A stretch of DNA of 64,000 nt, taken from positions 5,952,001 through 6,016,000 of the forward strand of contig NC_059503.1 of NCBI RefSeq assembly GCF_914767665.1, given 5' to 3'. Below, in pieces: positions 54,201-56,462 of the stretch. Both the position numbers and the translations under genes were made by a program. Source of the stretch: Harmonia axyridis (lineage: Eukaryota; Arthropoda; Insecta; Coleoptera; Coccinellidae). The notes under the pieces were generated by a model. The model made no database searches. It was not told where the DNA came from and saw only the letters and a program-made list of their open reading frames with translations. Each line of letters starts with the position of its first letter. Within the stretch, counting starts at the first letter, position 1.

Positions 54201-56462
54201 ATCTTACATTTCATTTTATTCTGTAAATATGTGTAGAATCTCATTAAAAAATTTTTTCATTGTTCAGTATGCTATCTCATCAACATTCAAATTCATTTGT
54301 GATATATAATCGATATTTCAAAGTTAATTTTTTTTTGACTGAGTGTAATTCAGAGTTGAAGCAATTGCTTCAACATGTTTAATTATATGTTCATTCCTTT
54401 TTATGAAGTTCATCAACATATGGTGTGGTGCACAACTTTCAGTGTAGTTGTATTATATTTCCATTTATGCCCTAGTTTGCTTCTAATCTACCTTGCTGTA
54501 CTAGTTTCCAGACACAAACTAACAAAGGCATAGTAGACCCAATGTTGTCAATTTGGGGCCAACAACTAATAGTTAACGAGGATACTGACCAGTAAGTTCA
54601 TTCCGGGTACTACATAAAATTCAGTAAACGTTTTTTTCATCGTCAAAAGAATGGAAATCATAAGTGTTTTTTTTTAAATAAAACTTTAAGAGGTTTCTAC
54701 ATTATAAACGATTCATTACTTCCATTGGCATCAAAAGTTTCTCTGTGAACTACCAATATCACAAAGATAATTTCATTTTTCATCTATTATTTTTTTTTTA
54801 TTTATCTATTCTTCAACCCTTATATTTCTACAAGCATATGTTGAATATTAAATTCTGATAATGTAGAAACCACTGTCATGTCATGTTTATGTCAATTTAT
54901 GAAATAATTTTCTTCTCTTATTCAATGTTGAAAAAATATTCTTCATTATTAACATTTTGAATGCAAGTTTGTGTTCATTATAAAATATGAGGAATATCAG
55001 TGATATCGATTACATAATAATATTGTTAAGACAGTGAATAAATCAAGATTGTTGCAAATTTTTTGAGGGAAAAATTACAGAGTTGAAACAATTTTCACAA
55101 AATTTGTAATTGCAGTTTCATATTTTGTTCTACTATGCCAAATTCAGCATTAACATAGAAATTTTAACAATTTGGCTGATGAACTAATTATTAAAATGCT
55201 ATCAAAAAATATTTATTGGATTCATAAATAAAGTTAAAATATTCTTCCAGGTAAACTTTAAATTTTGAAAATTTGTTACTTATCCTTCCCAGAATGACCA
55301 CTTACAAGCACAAAACTGGACTCACTTTTTAATAATCGGCTATTTGGCACAATTGTTCAGGCACTGCATTTTGGGGTTCTCAGCATGGTGTTTGAAATTT
55401 TTCTCAATTCGTTTTGAATTCGAATAAATTATGCATGTTAAGAATAATTTATAGCATTGTACTATACTACATTTCCCGAAAATAACCACTAAAATATCAT
55501 TCCATCGTTAACCATGAACTTACACAGACGTTTAAAAGAACAAGAAATAAGTCATTCTTGATTGATTCTGTTAATTAGGTAGGTAGTTTAGAATTTTGGA
55601 GGCAGTAAGTACTATGGCTCAGAGTGAAATTGATTTTTGTCACAATTCCAATTTTCCACCAACATTCCAACATTTACTGTACTTATAAAAAATAAGTTTG
55701 AACAGACACATCTATTTCAAATCATTTATAGCTAACTAATTTTATCTAAACTATTTTTAGGATCGCTAGGACTTTTTGCTTCAGTAATAGAGGGCACGGT
55801 TTATACTTAGCAACTCCATCGGAACTTCAAAAATTCACTATTTGTACCGAATTTTGGTTAGTATCCAATTTTGTTAGATTTAAATTTTGCTTAAATGTTA
55901 ATATTTTGCAGCTCAACTTTCAATGATATGATTGGTGAACTATTTCTGCCAATGGATATGCCTGAACCACCCAAGGAGGGATTTTTCAAAGGTCTTTTCG
56001 GAGGAGGAGTGAGACAGTTGGACAGGGAGGAGCTATGTGAGTTTTTTCAATATTTTCATCTCAAATCTGAGAACAAATAACTAAGTAAAAATGACCACTA
56101 AAAAATTGAAATCAACATGGCTTTGATAGGTAGCTGGTGATTGAGATGCATAAAATTAGGACCTTATTATATATAAAATATAGTATAAAAGTTGAAATGT
56201 TTCAGTTGGAGAATCCAGTGGAAAGGCTAACAAATCTGTGGCAAAACATATACCTGGCAGTAACCTACAAGACATGGGTGGCAGGGTTACCTGCGCAACC
56301 GGCGAGGTCAACAGGGCCCATAAGCTAATGTTAGAGAGGGGTGAGCGGTTGAACCGCCTTGAAGAGAGCGCAGAGAGAATGCGCAACGAAGCAGAGAACT
56401 TCTCCTCTTCTGCACACGAGGTGATGCTCAAATACAGGGATAAGAAATGGTACCAATTGTGA
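9115..56462 (+). CDS. tomosyn: Tomosyn (STXBP5 family), 5'-partial, 20 constitutive exons
   Basis: Tomosyn is a cytosolic or membrane-associated protein. Its WD40 propellers and C-terminal R-SNARE motif bind syntaxin/SNAP25 and block vesicle priming. Exons: 9115-9212, 27717-27914, 31671-31805, 33009-33072, 34750-34954, 36282-36354, 36412-36566, 37124-37418, 39660-39903, 40224-40352, 40576-40718, 41197-41404, 43329-43971 (or 48811-48916), 52335-52451, 52660-52902, 53584-53790, 53860-53968, 55761-55856, 55912-56036, 56206-56462. All borders are GT-AG and all phases join, giving 1,247 residues with the long alternative exon or 1,068 with the short one. Family landmarks in order: RHGFPFQPTSMAFDPVQKLLAIG, DDTLHLWNFRQK, SKWIYVGTEKGNVH, WHHEGKQFMCSHTDGTLT, LCESPYP, ENPYPMDIHES, LQVLYKLKTSKVFEK, SFSRSRSSSM, ARTFCF, GFFKGLFGGG and a SNARE tail ending KKWYQL. 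The start exon is missing. Introns carry many transposons. Confidence 0.96.
9213..10296. other. start of the 18.5-kb tomosyn intron; nothing recognised
   Basis: Intronic sequence without a supported feature. The stretch 9840-10130 is less AT-rich and open in one frame on the minus strand, but shows no family motif or codon pattern. Confidence 0.45.
10297..11237 (+). mobile_element. DD41D Tc1/mariner-type element, copy C (internally deleted)
   Basis: Starts TAGGGTGTTTTTTT and ends ...AACACCCTT, with TA on both sides. It has the same internal deletion as the other copies. Its DDE-containing frame is the best preserved of the set (10466-11131). The HTH frame (MNRLTPKQRLQ-like, from 10409) ends at the junction in a different frame. 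It sits in the large tomosyn intron. Confidence 0.9.
10466..11131 (+). pseudogene. DDE domain of DD41D transposase (lacks N-terminal region)
   Basis: 221 codons without a stop, carrying FSDEAHFWLNGYV (first Asp), WFQQDGATCHTARATID (second Asp) and DLTPLDYFLWGYVK (third Asp, 41 residues later). A full family member has about 340 residues with paired HTH domains ahead of this part. Those are lost here, so a protein from this frame could not bind the ends by itself. Confidence 0.8.
11240..11375 (+). mobile_element. mariner (DD34D) 5'-end fragment
   Basis: From about 11275 (TAGATGGCTGTAGCGGTAAG, TAGATCGTAG, ATTTGTGAAAATAA, TCATCGAAA) it matches the 5' untranslated part of the mariner copies at 16697 and 14209. 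It breaks off near 11375. The terminal repeat is degenerate. Confidence 0.6.
11376..13044. other. intron sequence; perfect palindrome and a dispersed repeat inside
   Basis: No exon supported. Holds the 37-bp palindrome at 11977-12013 and two copies (12205-12260 and 12694-12800) of a repeat also present near 47114. A pyrimidine/purine-rich, moderately GC-rich part at 12420-12640 has no recognised content. Confidence 0.45.
11977..12013. repeat. perfect 17-bp inverted repeat with 3-nt loop
   Basis: The left arm GCCAGTAAGTTCGAACT (11977-11993) is exactly mirrored at 11997-12013, separated by TCT. It could form a hairpin or cruciform. No transposon context or RNA gene is evident around it. Confidence 0.85.
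13045..14209 (-). mobile_element. mariner (DD34D) element, degenerate full-length copy
   Basis: Both terminal repeats are visible (GTACAACTTTGCTTCCGCC at 13052; its complement ending near 14209), with TA at the borders. On the minus strand the transposase is broken into pieces: the N-terminal HTH (13814-14095; MKKSAAEAHRMLSNTY), the middle (13563-13775; KGFLHRIVTGDEKKF, carrying the first catalytic Asp) and 13384-13566 (WWDQFGVVYYELLKPTEKITGDRYRTQL). LQHDNARSRVAKTVKTY (second Asp) follows at about 13320-13380, and then a deletion removes the PPYSPD region. It has several frameshifts and cannot be active. Confidence 0.85.
14212..14733. other. intron sequence, nothing recognised
   Basis: About 500 bp between two transposons. 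An open frame at 14395-14703 has no family motif. GC content rises around 14500-14650 without splice-site support. Confidence 0.4.
14734..15664 (-). mobile_element. DD41D Tc1/mariner-type element, copy D (internally deleted)
   Basis: TA duplications at 14732-14733 and 15665-15666. The DDE frame is open over 14844-15494 on the minus strand (FSDEAHFWLN, QQDGATYHTA, LTPLDYFLWG), with a frameshift close to its C terminus. The HTH frame lies to its right and is out of phase, with the same internal deletion as the other copies. Confidence 0.9.
15690..16191 (+). mobile_element. degenerate mariner remnant (second mariner lineage)
   Basis: A start resembling a mariner N terminus (MDTSKEKIRYI, ATG near 15805) is followed by a deletion and a (CAT)n run at 15942-15959. 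Next comes a frame at 16000-16191 with NQLHKTDVKKKLDVWVPLEL, typical of the second HTH/linker of mariner transposases. Catalytic parts are not seen. Borders are approximate. Confidence 0.5.
16192..16694. other. intron sequence, nothing recognised
   Basis: About 500 bp without a supported feature. It is slightly GC-richer at 16300-16440 but has no motif. Confidence 0.4.
16697..17240 (+). mobile_element. mariner (DD34D) copy, 3'-truncated
   Basis: The terminal repeat TTAGGTGTACCACCTTGCTA starts at 16697 after TA. The transposase N terminus reads KKSATEALRMLSNTY, then ISERTCREWFQLFKNG, with stops and frameshifts, and on to QAISKRLKVMGMIHKQENLVPYKLKP. The match is lost near 17240, before the catalytic domain. 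Same family as 13045-14209. Confidence 0.75.
17241..18740. other. intron sequence with possible retroelement tail
   Basis: No exon supported. GTAATAAAGAAATGTTATTATTATC at 17527-17551 resembles the short-repeat 3' tail of a non-LTR retrotransposon, but no coding remnant was recognised beside it. The rest is featureless AT-rich DNA. Confidence 0.35.
18741..19335 (+). mobile_element. non-LTR retrotransposon 3' fragment (RNase H and zinc-knuckle tail)
   Basis: Reading frames interrupted by shifts show VCLVWVPGHSGIRGNEEANTLA, the end of an RNase H domain (the last catalytic Asp is Asn here), then a C-terminal part with CRFCGEEEETPNHLVTEFLA, the Cys/His motif common at the end of R1/Jockey/I-type ORF2 proteins. 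The same family recurs at 33275 and 35570. Confidence 0.75.
19336..22869. other. intron sequence, nothing recognised
   Basis: 3.5 kb without a feature I can support. A C-rich 144-codon open frame at 19353-19787 has no domain signature or splice context. The rest is ordinary AT-rich intron sequence. Confidence 0.4.
22870..24562 (-). mobile_element. mariner (DD34D) element, second lineage, with nested MITE
   Basis: Inverted ends carry GGCCAATTGAAAAGTCC, with TA at 22868-22869 and 24563-24564. On the minus strand the degenerate transposase runs from MEKQNFV near 24390 (frame broken), through WYAEFKRGELSTEDGERSGRPKEA and VFWDAQGIIFINYLQKGQTIN, to HPPYSPDLAPSDFFLFSDLK. The long open piece is 23469-23837. 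The QDNAPCH segment (second Asp) lies in another frame, so the gene is dead. A 193-bp MITE is inserted near the 3' end, and this accounts for part of the excess over the usual 1.3 kb. Confidence 0.85.
22959..23151. mobile_element. 193-bp MITE nested in the mariner copy
   Basis: Begins CAGGGTGTTTTATGAAT and ends ...GTAACAACACCCTG, with TA on each side (22957-22958, 23152-23153). No coding capacity. It lies inside the 3' region of the 22870-24562 mariner, so it inserted later. Confidence 0.75.
24565..25182. other. intron sequence, nothing recognised
   Basis: About 600 bp between the mariner and the hAT remnant. No supported feature. Confidence 0.4.
25183..25970 (+). mobile_element. hAT-like transposon remnant (ZMYM1/TTF-domain type transposase)
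   Basis: Starts with a hAT-style GC-rich terminus (CAGGGCCCCCGCAACCGC followed by GCACGCGGGCGCC). Downstream, the frame 25264-25530 contains LQKRMLDANPRAFSALCAAHSLNL, matching the conserved N-P-R-A-x-x-x-x-C-x-x-H-S-L-N-L block of hAT transposases related to zinc-finger MYM-type 1 proteins. After a break comes LHLKPLSDTRWSSRIDAV, another family block. Stops and deletions follow. The 3' terminus was not located. Confidence 0.7.
26054..26127 (+). tRNA. tRNA-Thr(AGT)-like gene or tRNA-derived SINE head
   Basis: It folds as a cloverleaf. The acceptor stem TCCTCGG/TCGAAGA has 6 of 7 pairs. The D stem GCTC/GAGC is perfect. The anticodon stem CTGGA/TTCGG pairs fully with two G-U pairs, and its loop CTAGTGG gives anticodon AGT at 26088-26090. 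The T stem GCCGG/CCCGT has one mismatch around TTCAAGT. Internal A and B boxes are intact (B box GGTTCAAGTCC), and a T5 Pol III terminator follows at 26131. The body differs from the usual animal tRNA-Thr, and the imperfect stems suit a tRNA-derived SINE or pseudogene equally well. Confidence 0.45.
26128..26474. other. intron sequence, nothing recognised
   Basis: No supported feature apart from the T-run just after the tRNA-like sequence. This may be the unrelated body of a SINE. Confidence 0.35.
26475..26757 (-). mobile_element. mariner (DD34D) 5'-end fragment
   Basis: The right end carries the terminal repeat (complement of TTAAGTGTACAATTTTGCTT) next to TA at 26758-26759. On the minus strand it runs through the 5' leader into MSAYEPNSRHLREDSIF and KKSATEAHRMLSNTYGEAA, then breaks at about 26475. 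Same family as 13045-14209 and 16697-17240. Confidence 0.75.
26758..27716. other. end of the large intron; short local duplication
   Basis: Two copies of a block beginning AAACTAAACGTTTATATTTTATGTGTCT (at about 26857 and 26994) show a direct duplication of roughly 135 bp. No coding content. The segment closes with the acceptor CCGTAG before 27717. Confidence 0.45.
27717..27914 (+). CDS. tomosyn: tomosyn exon (blade with DDTLHLWNFRQK)
   Basis: Encodes LGQPGVDIHVRHD...LHLQFLVNEGALLSATADDTLHLWNFRQK...SLKFQKE. It joins the previous exon through ATA (Ile) and ends in phase 2 (AA) before GTGAGT. GC content is clearly higher than in the intron. Confidence 0.95.
28146..28580 (-). mobile_element. DD41D element, copy E, further deleted to 435 bp
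   Basis: Both ends are present (AAGGGTGTTTTTTTAGAG and AAAAAACACCCGT), with TA on the right. Sequence jumps at about 28469 from the middle of the DDE region straight to the 5' leader. It therefore lost the first and second catalytic Asp regions as well as the HTH, and is now MITE-sized. Located in the intron between tomosyn exons 27717 and 31671. Confidence 0.88.
28581..29292 (-). mobile_element. non-LTR retrotransposon fragment (Jockey-like C terminus), approximate
   Basis: On the minus strand about 28925-29060 reads KTWCILNRLRTGHGRCNSKL and then FKWHLIESECGVEESFDHL, matching the RLRxGHGRCN...C-C-H tail of Jockey-type ORF2. A different lineage from the fragments at 18741, 33275 and 35570. 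Flanking sequence is degenerate and the borders are guesses. Confidence 0.5.
29293..29668 (+). mobile_element. 376-bp Tc1/mariner-derived MITE
   Basis: Ends CAGAGTTTTCCAATAAC and (complement) CAAGGTGTTTCCAAAGG are related inverted repeats next to TA (29291-29292, 29669-29670). It keeps a possible transposase start, MERYTRLTSIEIVKIHYK near 29402, followed by a deletion. A left-end fragment of a similar repeat occurs at about 34978-35010. Confidence 0.55.
29669..30438. other. intron sequence, nothing recognised
   Basis: About 770 bp of AT-rich intron with no supported feature. Confidence 0.4.
30439..31670. repeat. ~450-bp tandem repeat, 2.7 units, abutting a tomosyn exon
   Basis: Three units begin near 30439, 30886 and 31344 (each with AGGARTTCCYCAAGG and GAGGTTCGA). 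They proceed through shared blocks such as TATAGCTGTTTTCTACT, CCCATATCTC and CTAGCAA. Units 1 and 2 contain TATTTTCAG (AG at 30778-30779 and 31228-31229) followed by GAAACCAGCGT. This aligns with the real acceptor and exon start at 31671 (TATTTTTCAG, GATAACCTGCGT). The third unit ends in the exon. Confidence 0.85.
31671..31805 (+). CDS. tomosyn: tomosyn exon (SKWIYVGTEKGNVH)
   Basis: Encodes ITCVHLPLQSKWIYVGTEKGNVH and then VVQIENFHLSGYVINWNKAIEA, a very conserved part of the first propeller. It enters after AA and leaves with GC before GTGAGT. Confidence 0.95.
31806..33008. other. tomosyn intron, nothing recognised
   Basis: 1.2 kb without a supported feature. The sequence is GC-richer near 32900-33000 just ahead of the next exon, but no extra exon fits the phase. 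Confidence 0.45.
33009..33072 (+). CDS. tomosyn: tomosyn small exon (RPGSIVHLSDNPLDASK)
   Basis: 64 bp, encodes TRKTRPGSIVHLSDNPLDASK. The acceptor is TTGTTGCAG and the donor GTAAGA. Phase 2 in, 0 out. Confidence 0.93.
33275..33880 (+). mobile_element. non-LTR retrotransposon 3' fragment
   Basis: Same family as 18741-19335: VSGHSGIKRNKEDNILARKRA (RNase H end), then MLHLLTGFLTRHCCLRKKL, with one Cys of the CxxC motif altered (ECCGKEKEAAYHLVTEFLA). Stops and frameshifts throughout. Lies in a tomosyn intron in sense orientation. Confidence 0.72.
33881..34749. other. tomosyn intron, nothing recognised
   Basis: About 870 bp of AT-rich sequence ending with CCTTTCCAG, the acceptor for the next exon. 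Confidence 0.45.
34750..34954 (+). CDS. tomosyn: tomosyn exon (WHHEGKQFMCSHTDGTLT)
   Basis: Encodes LLIGFESGLVVLWDLRSKVPEM...ITWHHEGKQFMCSHTDGTLTTWSLRSNI, WD40 blades of the N-terminal propeller. Phase 0 in, 1 out (G before GTGAGT). Confidence 0.95.
35083..35309. repeat. foldback MITE with ~72-bp arms
   Basis: The left arm (35083-35153, with ATATTGGATATGCCCTCAGG and GCTAACCGTAGACACGTGTTT) is mirrored at 35232-35309. The spacer is about 78 bp. No coding content. Located in a tomosyn intron. Confidence 0.8.
35570..36050 (-). mobile_element. non-LTR retrotransposon 3' fragment, inverted
   Basis: The minus strand shows the same C-terminal part as 18741 and 33275: the CRFCREEEET-SDHLVTE motif near 35790-35850 and the TARSKKYLDLSK block near 35920. 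It extends to the 3' end at about 35570. Third copy of this family, antisense to tomosyn. Confidence 0.72.
36282..36354 (+). CDS. tomosyn: tomosyn exon (KPINKVEWKTSKTG)
   Basis: 73 bp, encodes KIKDGKAEPCKPINKVEWKT plus SKTG. Phase 1 in, 2 out. The intron that follows is only 57 bp, so the two exons are nearly contiguous. Confidence 0.93.
36412..36566 (+). CDS. tomosyn: tomosyn exon (EAFVIFSGGTPKD...LCESPYP)
   Basis: Encodes the LLGL-like region: EAFVIFSGGTPKDQAGKTP, CITVVHNKTTTVLEMEHTVI and DFITLCESPYPS. Acceptor TCCACAG, donor GTAAGT. Phase 2 in, 1 out. Confidence 0.95.
36595..36927 (+). mobile_element. reverse-transcriptase palm fragment of a non-LTR retrotransposon
   Basis: Open for 110 codons with AYADDIVV (the YxDD catalytic box of reverse transcriptase), then GLTVNPSKTSIIPFTRR and CKYLGVILDSKLNW, the usual R1/Jockey/I-type order. 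It begins and ends abruptly. It lies in a 557-bp tomosyn intron in sense orientation. It may derive from the same element family as the three nearby RNase H/tail fragments. Confidence 0.85.
37124..37418 (+). CDS. tomosyn: tomosyn exon (ENPYPMDIHES)
   Basis: 295 bp, encodes LQDPYAIIALLQNDLVVMDL and ENPYPMDIHESTVTSCTFL. It continues ADCPADLIPAFYLLGRAGSG and then SWPIGGGTWSAQSCSYSEVI. Phase 1 in, 2 out; the codon completes across the intron as Gly of GHSDG. Confidence 0.95.
37419..39659. other. tomosyn intron, mostly featureless
   Basis: 2.2 kb. A less AT-rich patch at 38065-38390 is open on both strands but has no motif or fitting splice sites. A (TTAGG)-like run lies at 39434-39458. Ends with TTGTTATAG before 39660. 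Confidence 0.45.
39434..39458 (+). repeat. short interstitial TTAGG-type repeat
   Basis: Five 5-bp units, TTAGG x2, TTGGG, TTAGG x2. This matches the insect telomere repeat unit, but the array is very short. Similar CCTAA runs occur at 48631-48645 and 56734-56751. Confidence 0.6.
39660..39903 (+). CDS. tomosyn: tomosyn exon (LQVLYKLKTSKVFEK)
   Basis: Encodes HSDGTIKFWDSSAGALQVLY, KLKTSKVFEKPKARSMDSED and EPFAIELISLCAESRKLCVA, then GASSHVILFTFKKTETNEEIT. A hallmark tomosyn block. Phase 2 in, 0 out. Confidence 0.96.
39940..40200. repeat. imperfect ~25-bp tandem repeat in intron
   Basis: Repeated units built around ACTCATGAGTACTCCACTT fill most of the 320-bp intron between exons 39660 and 40224. 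The sequence is strongly biased but has no long open frame. Confidence 0.7.
40224..40352 (+). CDS. tomosyn: tomosyn exon (phase 0-0 linker)
   Basis: Encodes TLEIPIVYEVPDEGETSPDC...LDILDVDNKK, the acidic loop before the DNCTLKV segment. 129 bp, symmetric phase 0-0, so skipping would keep the frame. Confidence 0.92.
40576..40718 (+). CDS. tomosyn: tomosyn exon (DNCTLKV...NSCYGL)
   Basis: Encodes DNCTLKVRPGVQRKPPGFQA, QMVCLTPWNNGEPPSHITAL and TINSCYG. Corresponds to the start of the second propeller's central blades. Phase 0 in, 2 out. Confidence 0.94.
40719..41196. other. tomosyn intron, nothing recognised
   Basis: Very pyrimidine-rich (TTC/ATT) intron sequence ending with GTCTACAG. Confidence 0.5.
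41197..41404 (+). CDS. tomosyn: tomosyn exon (before the alternative exon pair)
   Basis: Encodes MAYGNEAGIVIVDIEQKVCL, LNIGSPDLYGAQDPYSRVPR and SPKRNHCGD...RSPSIDQ. Ends exactly on a codon (CAG) before GTAAGC. It can therefore join either 43329 or 48811, both of which begin in phase 0. Confidence 0.95.
41833..42761 (-). mobile_element. DD41D Tc1/mariner-type element, copy F (internally deleted)
   Basis: TA at 41831-41832 and 42762-42763. On the minus strand the DDE frame is open over 41937-42335 (FQKDGATCHTA, LTPLDYFLWC) and frameshifted upstream. The junction between HTH and DDE parts is the shortest of the set (CCATTAGCGATGAA, near 42551-42564). Located between exons 41197 and 43329 of tomosyn. 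Confidence 0.9.
42764..43328. other. tomosyn intron, nothing recognised
   Basis: About 560 bp. GC rises towards the next exon (around 43140-43240) but no additional exon fits. Ends with GATTATAG. Confidence 0.45.
43329..43971 (+). CDS. tomosyn: tomosyn long alternative exon (13A-like)
   Basis: 643 bp, 214 codons plus one base; phase 0 in, 1 out before GTAAGT. Encodes a charged, Ser/Pro-rich linker with little predicted fold: PVEQACEALEEEVVQPPPAA, RKSSSWRTFNFKRQLSRVDV, acidic runs, RPPRGQKKRTD and finally FTGNLMRRFS. This is the variable loop between propeller and SNARE tail. The RRFS end resembles the basic RKFS segment of vertebrate tomosyns. It is interchangeable in phase with 48811-48916. 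Possible phosphorylation-rich regulatory region (inference). Confidence 0.9.
43972..47536. other. intron between the alternative exons; nothing recognised
   Basis: 3.5 kb of AT-rich sequence. It contains one copy of a dispersed repeat (about 47114-47220) also found at 12694. Open frames at 45658-45975 and 46132-46404 have no motif and no fitting splice sites. Confidence 0.45.
47537..48271. mobile_element. foldback element with ~350-bp arms
   Basis: The left arm begins GGTGTCCTTGAAATTCACTG and is mirrored at the right end. The arms meet around 47904 with a short spacer. Blocks such as TTCCGGTATAACCGGAA, itself a palindrome, occur in both arms. No transposase. A third, partial copy follows directly (48272-48560). 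Confidence 0.85.
48272..48560. repeat. third partial copy of the foldback arm plus inverted centre
   Basis: Contains GGTAAAAACTAAACGG, the spacer in opposite orientation (ATGGTGGCGATGCGG), TACTGGGTGTG and TTCCGGTATAACCGGAAG, in the order of the right arm of 47537-48271, with about 10% differences. It suggests rolling or template-switch duplication of the element. Confidence 0.75.
48811..48916 (+). CDS. tomosyn: tomosyn short alternative exon (13B-like)
   Basis: 106 bp flanked by GTGGACAG and GTACTC. Reads MNGMTSPASGHPSVSGASSS followed by GARGRPDPPRRSRSQ and one base G, with no stop. Entered in phase 0 from exon 41197 and left in phase 1, it makes Asp with the next exon (D-K-L-D-N-S-F-S-R). 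The vertebrate protein also has Asp a little ahead of NSFSRSRSSS. It cannot be joined after 43329-43971, because that exon ends in phase 1 and would bring a TAG into frame. It is markedly GC-rich against its surroundings. Donor +3 to +6 (ACTC) is weak, consistent with regulated use. Confidence 0.7.
49138..49314. repeat. 19-bp minisatellite, about 9 units
   Basis: Direct repeats of ACTGTCAAATTATCTGTCA with few changes, directly after the short alternative tomosyn exon. There are no unique spacers, so it is not a CRISPR array. Confidence 0.85.
49315..52334. other. tomosyn intron, nothing recognised
   Basis: 3 kb of AT-rich intron. I see no exon, transposon end or RNA gene. It ends with GTCGCGTAG before 52335. 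Confidence 0.5.
52335..52451 (+). CDS. tomosyn: tomosyn exon (SFSRSRSSSM)
   Basis: Encodes KLDNSFSRSRSSSMSSLENI, TSEAIQVLAFTDSFTKRS. Conserved Ser/Arg-rich segment preceding the C-terminal half. Phase 1 in, 1 out, so it accepts either alternative exon upstream. Confidence 0.95.
52660..52902 (+). CDS. tomosyn: tomosyn exon (LWVGTSLGSVLAI)
   Basis: Encodes PLSLVPSLWVGTSLGSVLAI, PPDADSRSSQPVVVSLMGTT, IFRLKGGIIGLSFLDCNGSL and LPFPYESWRDDNKEKRE. Blade of the second propeller. Phase 1 in, 1 out (A before GTGAGT). Confidence 0.95.
52903..53583. repeat. tandemly duplicated intron/exon border
   Basis: Two diverged copies of about 340-375 bp lie in tandem. Paired landmarks are CCATAAGTGT (52960 and 53297), TAGTTTCGCC, GCGCCACAACGG, GCGGATGCGCT-like blocks, and an acceptor followed by GAACACCARCTCGTAGTCAA (53209 and 53584). 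The second copy leads to the real exon and the first to a decoy. Confidence 0.85.
53209..53264 (+). pseudogene. tomosyn: decoy (poison) duplicate of the tomosyn RTPTRSQGS exon start
   Basis: Follows GTCTTTCAG and reads, in the correct phase, TPARSQSSLRMSLSHSI, then TGA. The real exon at 53584 reads TPTRSQGSVRMSPTLSES. If this acceptor were used the protein would stop before the last blades and the SNARE motif. No good donor is seen close behind it. Confidence 0.7.
53584..53790 (+). CDS. tomosyn: tomosyn exon (QFVIITSEKQARVVALPSQ)
   Basis: Encodes TPTRSQGSVRMSPTLSESKG, QFVIITSEKQARVVALPSQT and CIYRQQITDGDFVVKAETIT. Conserved second-propeller blade (SEKQA in family members). Phase 1 in, 1 out. 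Confidence 0.95.
53860..53968 (+). CDS. tomosyn: tomosyn exon (NGHLATYSLPSLRPLMD)
   Basis: Encodes SVCLICYISNGHLATYSLPS and LRPLMDIDFLPLSEL. Preceded by a 69-bp intron. Phase 1 in, 2 out (AG). Confidence 0.95.
54505..54591 (+). CDS. tomosyn: probable tomosyn cassette exon (29 codons)
   Basis: 87 bp between CTGTACTAG and GTAAGT. In the only usable phase it is open: FQTQTNKGIVDPMLSIWGQQ and then LIVNEDTDQ. Symmetric phase 2-2, so exon 53860 can join either it or 55761 without a frame change. In vertebrate tomosyns the corresponding residues (...R-I-A-R-T-F) are contiguous, so this would be an insertion in a propeller loop. It could instead be an insect-specific constitutive exon. A nearer acceptor (TTTCCAG, 54514) would put a stop in frame. 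Confidence 0.65.
54592..55760. other. tomosyn intron, nothing recognised
   Basis: 1.2 kb of AT-rich intron ending in CTATTTTTAG. Confidence 0.5.
55761..55856 (+). CDS. tomosyn: tomosyn exon (ARTFCFSNRGHGLYLATPSE)
   Basis: Encodes IARTFCFSNRGHGLYLATPS and ELQKFTICTEF, the last blade of the second propeller. Phase 2 in, 2 out. Confidence 0.95.
55912..56036 (+). CDS. tomosyn: tomosyn exon (GFFKGLFGGG)
   Basis: Encodes STFNDMIGELFLPMDMPEPP, KEGFFKGLFGGGVRQLDREE. The GFFKGLFGGG turn before the SNARE motif is diagnostic of tomosyn and amisyn-like proteins. Phase 2 in, 1 out. Confidence 0.96.
56206..56462 (+). CDS. tomosyn: tomosyn last exon with R-SNARE motif
   Basis: Encodes GESSGKANKSVAKHIPGSNL and then the coiled coil MGGRVTCATGEVNRAHKLML, ERGERLNRLEESAERMRNEA and ENFSSSAHEVMLKYRDKKWY, ending QL and TGA. 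The zero-layer Arg (codon 56337-56339, in L-E-R-G) marks it as an R-SNARE. There is no membrane anchor after it, as expected for a soluble decoy of synaptobrevin. Confidence 0.97.

Noticed and set aside
54515..54591. Alternative acceptor TTTCCAG for the cassette exon
   Set aside because: In the required phase it meets TAG after seven codons. The upstream acceptor at 54504 keeps the frame open.
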